NCBI GenBank assembly: GCA_016839025.1
Contig: JADLKK010000012.1
Span: forward strand, 1 to 40,279
Length of the DNA: 40,279 nt
From: Proteiniphilum sp.
GTDB lineage: Bacteria; Bacteroidota; Bacteroidia; Bacteroidales; Dysgonomonadaceae
Reading direction: 5' to 3'
Of this stretch, positions 9,083-17,393 are shown in pieces. The translations under genes and the position numbers were made by a program. Below the pieces are notes generated by a model. The model was not told the DNA's origin and did not search any database. It saw only the letters and a program-made list of their open reading frames with translations. The stretch's first letter is position 1; every line of letters begins with the position of its first letter.

Positions 9083-10549
9083 ATGAAAAAAATAGACGCA
9101 TTTGTCCTCTTCACAGAGCCTGAACAGGCAATAAAAACGGTGAAAGAGCTCAGACAATCGGAGCCGATAAACAAGATATGGCTGCTCACACCTGAAGGGA
9201 TCACCGAAAAGATTGAAGGGTGCAAGATTATTCCCATCGACAGCCTGCAGAGTAGTGCCACCGTGAAAAAGATCGCGCAGCATGCCACCGCGGACTACAC
9301 ACTGATCTACCAGAAGTCAACCCTGCTGCAGCCAGGTTATTTCGCACTGGAACGGATGATCCGCATCGCAGAGGAGAGCAGTGCCGGGATGGTCTACTCC
9401 GATTACTGGGCCATCACCAACGGGGCGAAGAAGAACCACCCGGTGATCGACTACCAGGAGGGAAGCCTGCGTGATGACTTCAATTTCGGCTCGCTGCTGC
9501 TTTACCAGACAGAGGCGTTGAAGGTGGCAGCCGATAGAATGAGTGAAAATAGCTACCTTTTTGCCGGGCTCTATGACCTCCGGTTGAAGGTATCACAACA
9601 GCATCCGCTGGTACACATCAACGAGTATCTCTACACCGAGATCGAGGAGGACAGCCGGGCATCGGGAGAGAAGATCTTCGATTATGTGGATCCCAAAAAC
9701 CGGGAGCGACAGATCGAGATGGAACAGGTCTGCACCGACTATCTGAAGGATGTGGGTGCCTGGCTCAAACCCACCTTCGAACCCATCGCATTCGACAAGG
9801 AGGATTTCCCCTGCGAGGCTTCGGTGATCATCCCGGTGCGCAACCGCATCAAAACCATCCGGGATGCCATCACTTCGGTATTGAAGCAGGAAACCAAGTT
9901 CCCCTTCACCCTGATCGTGGTGGACAACCACTCCAGCGACGGCACTACCGAAGCGATCCGCACGTTTCAGAAGGATAAGCGGCTGATCCATCTTATCCCT
10001 GATCGGGACGACCTGGGTATCGGCGGCTGCTGGAACATGGCGGTGCATCACCCTCAATGCGGAAAATTTGCCGTGCAGCTCGACAGCGACGACATCTACA
10101 GCGGCAACAACACGCTGCAGAAGATCGTCGATGCCTTCTATGCACAAAACTGCGCCATGGTAGTAGGCAGCTATCAGATGACCAACTTCGAGATGGAGAT
10201 GATTCCCCCCGGTATCATCGACCACCGGGAATGGACCCCCGAAAATGGGAGGAACAACGCTCTCCGTATCAACGGGCTGGGTGCCCCCCGCGCCTTCTAC
10301 ACCCCTGTGCTACGGGAAATCAAGCTACCCAATACCAGTTACGGTGAAGATTACGCACTTGGGCTTAACATCTCGCGTCACTATCAGATAGGAAGGATCT
10401 ATGATATCCTTTACCTCTGCCGTCGCTGGGAGGATAACAGTGATGCATCACTCGACATCGTGAAAAGGAATGCTCACAACCTATACAAAGACCGGATCAG
10501 GACATGGGAACTACAGGCAAGAAAGAAATTCAACGGCACGAACCACTGA
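9083..10549 (+). CDS. Glycosyltransferase with tandem GT-A/family 2-like domains
   Basis: This 488-residue protein has no signal peptide or membrane span, so it is probably cytoplasmic. The second half (about 245-450) is a typical GT2 fold: ASVIIPVRNR as the nucleotide-binding strand, VVDNHSSDGT, and LDSDD at 333-337 as the DxD metal site. The first half (about 1-200) also reads as a degenerate GT-A unit, with MVYSDYW and FNFGSLLLY at positions where such enzymes have a DxD and an acceptor loop. It begins 23 bases after the amidase gene, and its last 46 bases overlap the SpoIID-like gene, so the three are tightly linked. A synthetic enzyme inside a salvage cluster is unexpected. Donor and acceptor are unknown. 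Confidence 0.8.
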   Translation: MKKIDAFVLFTEPEQAIKTVKELRQSEPINKIWLLTPEGITEKIEGCKIIPIDSLQSSATVKKIAQHATADYTLIYQKSTLLQPGYFALERMIRIAEESSAGMVYSDYWAITNGAKKNHPVIDYQEGSLRDDFNFGSLLLYQTEALKVAADRMSENSYLFAGLYDLRLKVSQQHPLVHINEYLYTEIEEDSRASGEKIFDYVDPKNRERQIEMEQVCTDYLKDVGAWLKPTFEPIAFDKEDFPCEASVIIPVRNRIKTIRDAITSVLKQETKFPFTLIVVDNHSSDGTTEAIRTFQKDKRLIHLIPDRDDLGIGGCWNMAVHHPQCGKFAVQLDSDDIYSGNNTLQKIVDAFYAQNCAMVVGSYQMTNFEMEMIPPGIIDHREWTPENGRNNALRINGLGAPRAFYTPVLREIKLPNTSYGEDYALGLNISRHYQIGRIYDILYLCRRWEDNSDASLDIVKRNAHNLYKDRIRTWELQARKKFNGTNH

Positions 10550-11847
10550 TAGAGGTGGGTATTTTGCTGGAGCAACCAGCCGTCAACTTCAGGCTGTTCT
10601 CCACCTACAGGATAAACGGGAAGCCGATTCCTCCCGGCGACTACACCGTGCTATTCCGAGAGGGCAAACTCAATTTTCAGGGCAGACAACCGGATGCACT
10701 CATCATTGAACCGGAGGATCTGCACCGGGACACGTTCGAGCTGAAGGAGGTGATCATTGGCCTCCACTTCCACTGGGAACGCAGAGAGAACCAACGTTTT
10801 CAGGGAGGACTGAAGTTCATCGCGGAAGAAAAAGGTGTCACCGCCATCAACATCGTCTCACTGGAAGACTACCTCAGGAGCGTGATTTCTTCAGAGATGA
10901 GCGCTACCAGCTCCGAAGAGCTGCTGAAAGCACATGCCATCATCTCCCGCAGCTGGTTGCTGGCACAGATAGAGAAGAACAAAGAGATCAAAGGTGAATA
11001 CCACACCGCAATTGTAACACCCACAGAGATCATCCGCTGGTACGACCGGGAAGATCACGCTCTGTTCGACGTATGCGCCGACGATCACTGCCAGCGTTAC
11101 CAGGGCATCACTCGCCAAACGACTTCACTGGTGAACAAGGTGATTGATGAAACATGCGGCAGGGTGATCACCCATGGCCATGCCATCTGTGATGCCCGTT
11201 TCTCCAAATGTTGCGGCGGCATCATGGAGACCTTCGAGAACGTCTGGGAGCCCATCGCCCATCCCTACCTGCAGGGCAAGGCAGATAACCACGGGGATGC
11301 TCCCCTGCCCGATCTCACCATGGAAGAGAACGCTGACGAGTGGATCCGTTCATCACCCCCCGCCTTCTGCAACACGCAGGATGCTGTTGTTCTCAGGCAG
11401 GTACTGAACGACTACGACCGCGAGACAGCCGATTTCTTCCGGTGGAAGGTGATCTACATACAGGAGGAGTTGTCAAGCCTCATCCGGGAACGGTCGGGCA
11501 TCGATTACGGAGAGATCATCGCCCTGGAACCCCTCGAACGGGGCAGCTCGGGACGGATCATCCGGCTCAGGATCATCGGCACCGGGCGCGTGATGACCAT
11601 CGGCAAGGAGCTGGAGATACGACGTATCCTCTCCCCCTCTCACCTCTACAGCTCCGCCTTCGTGGTAGATGCGGGGGAGGAGAACGAGGAAGGGATACCG
11701 CAGCAGTTCACACTGACGGGTGCCGGCTGGGGTCACGGTGTGGGTCTCTGCCAGATAGGAGCGGCCATGATGGCGGAGAAGGGATACCGCTATGACGAGA
11801 TACTGCATCATTACTTTCCCGGGACGCAGATCGACAAGAACTATTAA
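10504..11847 (+). CDS. SpoIID/LytB domain protein
   Basis: This 447-residue protein carries the SpoIID/LytB domain known from Bacillus, where SpoIID is a lytic transglycosylase acting on denuded glycan strands. The hallmark regions are VSLEDYLRSVISSEM (about 118-132, E131 being the candidate catalytic glutamate), AHAIISRSW, FSKCCGG and the C-terminal GWGHGVGLCQIGAA ending in HYFPGT. An N-terminal module (about 15-110) beginning IEVGILLEQ is typical of the Bacteroidota version. No signal peptide or membrane segment is seen, which is odd for a wall enzyme. The only usable start overlaps the glycosyltransferase gene by 46 bases, implying translational coupling. It may process imported glycan fragments in the cytoplasm or leave by another route. 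Confidence 0.85.
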   Translation: MGTTGKKEIQRHEPLIEVGILLEQPAVNFRLFSTYRINGKPIPPGDYTVLFREGKLNFQGRQPDALIIEPEDLHRDTFELKEVIIGLHFHWERRENQRFQGGLKFIAEEKGVTAINIVSLEDYLRSVISSEMSATSSEELLKAHAIISRSWLLAQIEKNKEIKGEYHTAIVTPTEIIRWYDREDHALFDVCADDHCQRYQGITRQTTSLVNKVIDETCGRVITHGHAICDARFSKCCGGIMETFENVWEPIAHPYLQGKADNHGDAPLPDLTMEENADEWIRSSPPAFCNTQDAVVLRQVLNDYDRETADFFRWKVIYIQEELSSLIRERSGIDYGEIIALEPLERGSSGRIIRLRIIGTGRVMTIGKELEIRRILSPSHLYSSAFVVDAGEENEEGIPQQFTLTGAGWGHGVGLCQIGAAMMAEKGYRYDEILHHYFPGTQIDKNY

Positions 11848-11860
11848 AAACAGACTACCA

Positions 11861-13168
11861 ATGAATCAATCAACACGCTCTCCCTGGAGCTGGATTCCTA
11901 CCCTATACTTCGCCGAAGGACTCCCCTACGTGGCAGTGATGACCGTTTCGGTGATCATGTACAAACGCTTCGGGCTCTCCAATACCGACATCGCCCTCTA
12001 TACCAGCTGGCTATATCTCCCCTGGGTGATCAAACCCTTCTGGAGTCCCTTCGTGGATATCCTGAAAACCAAACGGTGGTGGATCATCTCCATGCAGCTG
12101 CTGATCGGTGCCGGCCTGGCAGGTATCGCCTTCACCCTGCCCACACCCTTTTACCTGCAGGCATCGCTCGCCTTCTTCTGGCTGATGGCCTTCAGCTCCG
12201 CCACCCACGATATCGCTGCCGACGGATTCTACATGCTGGCACTCGATGACTCGCAGCAATCCTTCTTCGTGGGCATCCGCAGTACTTTTTACCGTCTGGC
12301 CATGATCACGGGACAGGGGCTGCTGATTATGCTGGCGGGGTTCTTTGAGAAATCAACGGGAAATATCCCCTTGTCCTGGAGCATCACCTTCTTCGTGATG
12401 GCGGGACTCTTCATTGCCTTTATGGTCTATCATCGCTTTCTACTCCCCCGACCTGCAGAGGATACAGGCAAGGAGGCACACACGCCGAGGATGGTGCTGA
12501 TCGAATTCGGGAAAACCTTCAAATCCTTCTTCACCAGGAAAGGTATCGGCCTGGCCATCGCCTTTATCCTGATCTATCGCCTGGCTGAGGCGATGCTGGT
12601 GAAGATGGCCTCACCCTTTCTGCTCGATGCCCGCGAGATCGGGGGACTGGGCTTGGGCACGCAAGAGGTGGGCCTGGTCTACGGCACCGTAGGTGTGATT
12701 GCCCTCACCCTGGGGGGCATCATCGGTGGCATCGTAGCCTCCCGCAACGGGCTGAAACAGTGGATATGGCCCATGGCGTTGGCCATCACCCTGCCCAATG
12801 CTGCTTACCTTCTCCTGTCGTTCTATCAACCGGATAACTTCCTCTGGGTGAATGTTGCGGTGGCCATCGAACAGTTCGGCTATGGATTCGGATTCACCGC
12901 CTATATGCTCTACCTGATCTATTTCTCCCAGGGGGAACACAAAACAGCACACTACTCCATTTGTACCGGCTTCATGGCGCTGGGCATGATGTTGCCGGGG
13001 ATGGCTGCAGGTTGGATACAGGAACAGCTGGGTTACAACCATTTCTTTATCCTGATCATGATACTCACCATTCCCACTCTTTTGCTGATCCCCTTCATCA
13101 AAGTGGATCGCGATTTCGGGAAAAAGAAAGAGTCATTACCGGCTGAAGAAGGGATACCGGATGTGTAA
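11861..13168 (+). CDS. ampG: AmpG-like MFS permease (muropeptide transporter)
   Basis: This 435-residue inner-membrane protein has about 12 hydrophobic segments and belongs to the PAT/AmpG branch of the major facilitator superfamily. AmpG imports GlcNAc-anhydroMurNAc peptides in E. coli. Typical features are TLYFAEGLPY at the N-terminus, LYLPWVIKPFWSPFVD in the second loop and SSATHDIAADGFYM in the middle. I take ATG 11861 (MNQSTRSPW) as the start because it lies 13 bases after the preceding stop, whereas the longer frame from 11792 overlaps the SpoIID gene and adds a non-conserved arginine-rich tail. Its stop overlaps the next start by one base (TAATG). Other substrates, such as free MurNAc disaccharides, cannot be excluded. 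Confidence 0.82.
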   Translation: MNQSTRSPWSWIPTLYFAEGLPYVAVMTVSVIMYKRFGLSNTDIALYTSWLYLPWVIKPFWSPFVDILKTKRWWIISMQLLIGAGLAGIAFTLPTPFYLQASLAFFWLMAFSSATHDIAADGFYMLALDDSQQSFFVGIRSTFYRLAMITGQGLLIMLAGFFEKSTGNIPLSWSITFFVMAGLFIAFMVYHRFLLPRPAEDTGKEAHTPRMVLIEFGKTFKSFFTRKGIGLAIAFILIYRLAEAMLVKMASPFLLDAREIGGLGLGTQEVGLVYGTVGVIALTLGGIIGGIVASRNGLKQWIWPMALAITLPNAAYLLLSFYQPDNFLWVNVAVAIEQFGYGFGFTAYMLYLIYFSQGEHKTAHYSICTGFMALGMMLPGMAAGWIQEQLGYNHFFILIMILTIPTLLLIPFIKVDRDFGKKKESLPAEEGIPDV

Positions 13169-14448
13169 TGAAGAAAAAAAAGATCGATATGAACCGGAAC
13201 AGATATCTTACAAGAGGCTTTTGGGGGATGCTCTTATGTTGTTGCTTGTTGACGGGCTCTCCGGCATGGGCACAGAAGATAAGGGTAAAAACCGGGATTG
13301 AAGTACTGAAGGAGTCCAATTTTAAACTTCTGCAGGGCAAGCGGGTGGGTTTGATCACCAACCCCACCGGTGTGGACAACAACCTCAGGTCAACCATCGA
13401 CATCCTGCACGAGGCTTCCGGCGTGCAGCTTGTGGCACTGTACGGACCGGAGCATGGCGTACGTGGCGATGTGCACGCCGGCGATATGGTAAATGACTAC
13501 CGTGACCCCCACACCCGTGTCCCCGTCTATTCACTCTACGGTACCACCCGAAAACCGACCAGGGAGATGCTGGAGGGTGTGGATCTGCTGGTATATGATA
13601 TCCAGGATATCGGCTGCCGCTCCTACACCTATATCTCCACCCTGTTCCTGGCCATGCAGGCAGCAGCAGAAAATGACATTGAGCTCGTGGTACTGGACCG
13701 TCCCAACCCGCTGGGCGGAATCAAGGTGGAGGGCAACCTGGTGGAAGAGGGGTTCTTCTCTTTCGTCAGTCAGCTCAGAATTCCATACCTCTATGGTCTC
13801 ACCTGTGGTGAGCTGGCGGAGATGATCAACGGGGAGGAGATGATTCCCACCCCCTGCAACCTCACCGTGGTGAAGATGAAAAAATGGCGCCGGAAGATGC
13901 ATTTCGGAGATACCGGCCTGCCCTGGGTGCCCACCTCCCCGCATATTCCCTTTGCACACTCGGCCTTCTTCTACCCCATATCCGGAATCCTGGGAGAACT
14001 GGGATACCTCTCCATCGGTGTGGGTTACACCCTCCCCTTTGAGATGTTCGCCGCAGAATGGATCAATGCTGAACAATTTGCCATGGCTTTGAATGCAAAA
14101 CGGTTGCCGGGCATCACCTTCAGGCCTATCCACCTGAAACCCTACTATGCAGTGGGGCAGGGCAAAAACCTGCAGGGGGTACAGGTACATCTCACCGACT
14201 TCAATAAAGCACGCCTGTCGGAGGTTCAGTTTCATGTGATGGAGGTGGCGGCACAACTCTATCCGGAACACAAGGTGTTTGATCACGCGCCGGAGAACAG
14301 GTACGACATGTTCGACAAGGTGTGCGGCAGCGATCAGATCCGCCGGGTGTTCAGCCAGAACCACCGCTTCGCGGATATTGAGGCTTACTGGAGCAAAGAC
14401 GAAACATCATTCAGGAGACAATCGAAGAAATATCATTTATACCATTAA
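13168..14448 (+). CDS. namZ: Exo-beta-N-acetylmuramidase NamZ-like protein (DUF1343, GH171)
   Basis: This 426-residue exported protein belongs to DUF1343. Its Bacillus subtilis member NamZ removes terminal MurNAc from the non-reducing end of glycan chains and founded GH171. A signal peptide lies at about 8-36 (hydrophobic core MLLCCCLLTG, cleavage after AWA). Family motifs include GKRVGLITNPTG (57-68), LYGPEHGVRGD (91-101, E95 aligning with the proposed catalytic glutamate), YDIQDIGCRSYTY and LDRPNPLGG. The ATG at 13168 overlaps the ampG stop. A second ATG at 13189 would give a cleaner signal peptide and is a good alternative. In this locus it would free MurNAc for the kinase and MurQ encoded downstream. 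Confidence 0.88.
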   Translation: MKKKKIDMNRNRYLTRGFWGMLLCCCLLTGSPAWAQKIRVKTGIEVLKESNFKLLQGKRVGLITNPTGVDNNLRSTIDILHEASGVQLVALYGPEHGVRGDVHAGDMVNDYRDPHTRVPVYSLYGTTRKPTREMLEGVDLLVYDIQDIGCRSYTYISTLFLAMQAAAENDIELVVLDRPNPLGGIKVEGNLVEEGFFSFVSQLRIPYLYGLTCGELAEMINGEEMIPTPCNLTVVKMKKWRRKMHFGDTGLPWVPTSPHIPFAHSAFFYPISGILGELGYLSIGVGYTLPFEMFAAEWINAEQFAMALNAKRLPGITFRPIHLKPYYAVGQGKNLQGVQVHLTDFNKARLSEVQFHVMEVAAQLYPEHKVFDHAPENRYDMFDKVCGSDQIRRVFSQNHRFADIEAYWSKDETSFRRQSKKYHLYH

Positions 14449-14459
14449 GTAAAAAAGAG

Positions 14460-15632
14460 ATGAATCCTACAACAACCGGTACACAATCATCCAGACTCCT
14501 TTCTCTCGACATTCTACGAGGCATCACCATTGCCGGCATGATCATGGTCAACAACCCGGGCTCCTGGAGCTACGCCTACGCGCCGTTACGACATGCACAC
14601 TGGCACGGACTCACCCCCACCGACCTGGTATTCCCCTTCTTCATGTTTATCATGGGGGTCTCCACCTACCTGTCGCTGCGCAGATTCAATTTCGAACCCT
14701 CAGCAGCTGCCATCTGGAAAATTTTCCGACGCACCCTCCTTATTTTTCTGATCGGAGTGGCGCTGGGTTGGTTCGGACAACTCACGAGGGGATTGGCTGC
14801 AGGGGAGTCATTGGGTACAGCGACAACACACTTCGACACCCTGCGCATCCTGGGAGTGTTGCAGCGACTGGCACTGGCCTACGGTTTTGCCGCCCTGGCG
14901 GCTGTCACGATGAAGAACAAACAGATACCCTGGTTAATCAGCATCCTTCTGTTGGGTTACTATCTGGTACTTCGCCTCGGCAATGGTTTTGAGATGTCGG
15001 AAGCAAACATCATCGCAGTGGTTGACAGGGCACTCTGGGGCAGCGCCCATATGTACAAAGACACCACATCGGAGGGGGTACGCATTGCCCTTGATCCGGA
15101 GGGACTGGTCAGCACACTCCCTTCCATCGCCCACGTGCTTATTGGCTTTCTTTTCGGCAAGCTGATTACAGACCACAAAGAGAACCATACCCGCGTGGGG
15201 AAGCTGTTGCTCTGGGGTACCGTCCTGGCATTCTCCGGGCTACTGCTGCAGTATGGCTGTCCCATCAACAAGAAAATATGGAGCCCCACCTTCGTCCTCA
15301 CCACCACAGGCTTCGCGGCACAACTACTGGGATTACTGATCTGGATCATCGACATCCAGAAAAAAGAGAGATGGAGCCGTTTCTTCCACGCCTTCGGGGT
15401 GAACCCGCTGATCGTCTATGTTTTTGCGGGTGTGGTGGCCAGCCTGCTCTCCAATATTCGGTTTGGGTGGCAGGGAGAGACCATCTCACCCAAGGCATTT
15501 GCCTACCAGGTGCTGCTCCGCCCCTGGGCAGGAGACTATTTCGGGTCACTGCTCTACGCGCTGCTTTTCATCTCTTTCTGCTGGTTGTTTGGGTACGTTC
15601 TTTACAAAAAAAACATATACATCAAACTATAA
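14460..15632 (+). CDS. MurT-like / HGSNAT-family polytopic membrane protein
   Basis: This 390-residue protein has about 10 transmembrane segments and the HGSNAT-like (heparan-alpha-glucosaminide N-acetyltransferase, DUF5009/DUF1624) signature: SLDILRGITIAGMIMVNNPG near the N-terminus, then HAHWHGLTPTDLVFPFFMF (about 47-65). In Tannerella forsythia a membrane protein of this kind, MurT, is encoded just before murK and murQ and is reported as the MurNAc importer. The gene order here is the same, which supports a MurNAc transport role. However, the histidine-bearing core motif of the acetyltransferases is retained, so transmembrane acetylation of an amino sugar is also possible. It starts 11 bases after the DUF1343 gene. 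Confidence 0.75.
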   Translation: MNPTTTGTQSSRLLSLDILRGITIAGMIMVNNPGSWSYAYAPLRHAHWHGLTPTDLVFPFFMFIMGVSTYLSLRRFNFEPSAAAIWKIFRRTLLIFLIGVALGWFGQLTRGLAAGESLGTATTHFDTLRILGVLQRLALAYGFAALAAVTMKNKQIPWLISILLLGYYLVLRLGNGFEMSEANIIAVVDRALWGSAHMYKDTTSEGVRIALDPEGLVSTLPSIAHVLIGFLFGKLITDHKENHTRVGKLLLWGTVLAFSGLLLQYGCPINKKIWSPTFVLTTTGFAAQLLGLLIWIIDIQKKERWSRFFHAFGVNPLIVYVFAGVVASLLSNIRFGWQGETISPKAFAYQVLLRPWAGDYFGSLLYALLFISFCWLFGYVLYKKNIYIKL

Positions 15633-15653
15633 AGACCGGTTGGTGGTTAATAG

Positions 15654-16523
15654 ATGAACAAACAGCGTTCGATGAATTATAGAGCAACAAGGAACATACT
15701 GATCGCCGATAGCGGTGCCACCAAAACCGACTGGTGTCTTACACGCAACGGAGAGATCCTGCAACGCGTTTCCGGGAAAGGGATCAGTCCTGTATACCAG
15801 GCAGAAGAGGAGATTGAAGAGGTAATCCGGCTGCAGGTTTGTCCGCAGCTGAAAAATTGGGAGATCCATTCCATCTACTTCTACGGCAGCGGATGTATTC
15901 CGGGGAAATCGGTTCTCGTTGAAAGGGCTCTTCACAAATCGTTCTCCATCGGAACCATCCAGGTCTACAGCGATTTGATGGCAGCCGCACACAGCCTCTG
16001 CGGTCATGATGCAGGCATTGCCTGCATCATGGGTACCGGCAGTAACTCTTGTGAATGGAGCGGGAGTAAAATCGTCGCTCAGGTATCACCCCTCGGATTC
16101 ATCCTGGGTGATGAGGGTAGCGGTGCTGCACTGGGCAGACAGCTGCTGGGTGATGCCATGAAGAACCAGCTCTCGCCGGGATTGAGGCAAAAGCTGCTGA
16201 AGGAGTACAACCTTACCCCCACTCTGATCATCGAGAAGGTCTATCGCCAACCGTTTCCGAGTCGTTTTCTTGCCAGCTTCGCCCCCTTCCTGCTCAGCAA
16301 CATAGAGGACGAAAGCATCCGGAGAATTGTGAACCGAAGCTTCACCGATTTCTTTGAAAGAAATGTAATGCAATATGATTACCGGAAGCAGAAAGTGCAT
16401 TTCGTTGGTTCCATTGCTTGGTATTTCGCGGATCTCCTGAGAGAGGTAGCCGCAACAAAAGAAATTATGATCGGTAAGATTGCACAATCACCCATGCCGG
16501 GATTGATTGAATTTCACAAATAA
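15654..16523 (+). CDS. murK: MurNAc/GlcNAc kinase, BadF/BadG/BcrA/BcrD ATPase family
   Basis: This 289-residue cytoplasmic sugar kinase has the ASKHA fold. The phosphate-1 loop is ADSGATKTDW (about 13-22). GTGSNSCEWSG and GFILGDEGSGAALGR mark the second phosphate and adenosine regions usual for N-acetylglucosamine kinase-like enzymes. Its place directly before murQ matches T. forsythia MurK, which phosphorylates MurNAc to MurNAc-6-phosphate, so I prefer that substrate; GlcNAc remains possible. The ATG at 15654 lies 21 bases after the previous stop, and a second ATG at 15672 also fits. The following gap to murQ (16524-16564) contains near-repeats of CATTCCAAATC type. Confidence 0.82.
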   Translation: MNKQRSMNYRATRNILIADSGATKTDWCLTRNGEILQRVSGKGISPVYQAEEEIEEVIRLQVCPQLKNWEIHSIYFYGSGCIPGKSVLVERALHKSFSIGTIQVYSDLMAAAHSLCGHDAGIACIMGTGSNSCEWSGSKIVAQVSPLGFILGDEGSGAALGRQLLGDAMKNQLSPGLRQKLLKEYNLTPTLIIEKVYRQPFPSRFLASFAPFLLSNIEDESIRRIVNRSFTDFFERNVMQYDYRKQKVHFVGSIAWYFADLLREVAATKEIMIGKIAQSPMPGLIEFHK

Positions 16524-16564
16524 ATTCCACATCCCAAATCATACATTCCAAATCCTAAACCGAA

Positions 16565-17383
16565 ATGACATTTATCAGAATAACCGAACAGGAATCACTC
16601 TACAACGACCTGGAGAAAAAAACGGTAGAAGAGATCCTGACCGATATCAACTCCGAAGATCAGAAGGTAGCACTGGCTGTGGAGAAGACCATCCCTGAGA
16701 TTGAACGTCTGGTTACCGGTATTGTGGAACGGATGCGTCGCGGCGGACGGCTCTTCTACCTCGGTGCCGGCACCAGTGGACGACTGGGTGTACTGGATGC
16801 ATCGGAGATCCCCCCCACGTTTGGCATGCCGGGCAGCTACGTGATCGGCCTGATTGCGGGCGGTGACGATGCCCTGCGCAACCCGGTGGAGCACGCCGAG
16901 GATAACGACGACAAGGGATGGGAGGATCTGATGGAACACAAGATTGGCAAGGATGACGTGCTGGTGGGCATTGCTGCTTCCGGCACCACCCCCTATGTGA
17001 TCGGTGCGCTCCGACGTGCCCGGGAGAAGGGAATTCTCACCGCTGCCATCAGCTGTAACCCGGGTTCACCGATGGCTGCCGAGGCGGAGATTAAGATTGA
17101 GCCGATAGTGGGGCCGGAGTATGTGACCGGCAGCACCCGCATGAAATCGGGGACAGCACAGAAGATGGTGCTCAACATGATCACCACCGCCACCATGATC
17201 AAATTGGGAAGGGTTAAGGGCAACCGGATGGTCAATATGCAGCTCACCAACCAGAAACTGGTGGACAGAGGCACCCGCATGATCGTCGACGAGCTCTCGC
17301 TGAACTACGAGCAGGCAAAGAATCTGCTCTTGCTCCATGGTTCTGTCAGAAAAGCAATCGAACGATACAAAAACGGAGAGTAA
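16565..17383 (+). CDS. murQ: N-acetylmuramic acid 6-phosphate etherase
   Basis: MurQ cleaves the lactyl ether of MurNAc-6-phosphate to give GlcNAc-6-phosphate and D-lactate. The 272-residue protein has one SIS domain: LGAGTSGRLGVLDASEIPPT (66-85, with E81 matching the catalytic glutamate of E. coli), HAEDNDD (E112, the second acidic residue), GIAASGTTPYVIGAL, SCNPGSPM and STRMKSGTAQKMVLNM. It ends about 26 residues earlier than E. coli MurQ, lacking the last helix ending GGFIRQVL, which seems a family-level trait rather than a frameshift because no matching frame continues. It is the fourth of a kinase-etherase-type order seen in T. forsythia (murT-murK-murQ). Confidence 0.95.
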   Translation: MTFIRITEQESLYNDLEKKTVEEILTDINSEDQKVALAVEKTIPEIERLVTGIVERMRRGGRLFYLGAGTSGRLGVLDASEIPPTFGMPGSYVIGLIAGGDDALRNPVEHAEDNDDKGWEDLMEHKIGKDDVLVGIAASGTTPYVIGALRRAREKGILTAAISCNPGSPMAAEAEIKIEPIVGPEYVTGSTRMKSGTAQKMVLNMITTATMIKLGRVKGNRMVNMQLTNQKLVDRGTRMIVDELSLNYEQAKNLLLLHGSVRKAIERYKNGE

Positions 17384-17393
17384 ACAAAAGCAT

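Noticed and set aside
9593-10225. 210-codon minus-strand frame inside the glycosyltransferase gene
   Set aside because: It is antisense to the conserved GT2 motifs and is explained by codon composition.
13531-14364. 277-codon minus-strand frame opposite the DUF1343 gene
   Set aside because: It is a histidine/glutamate-rich shadow of the NamZ-like gene without recognisable motifs.
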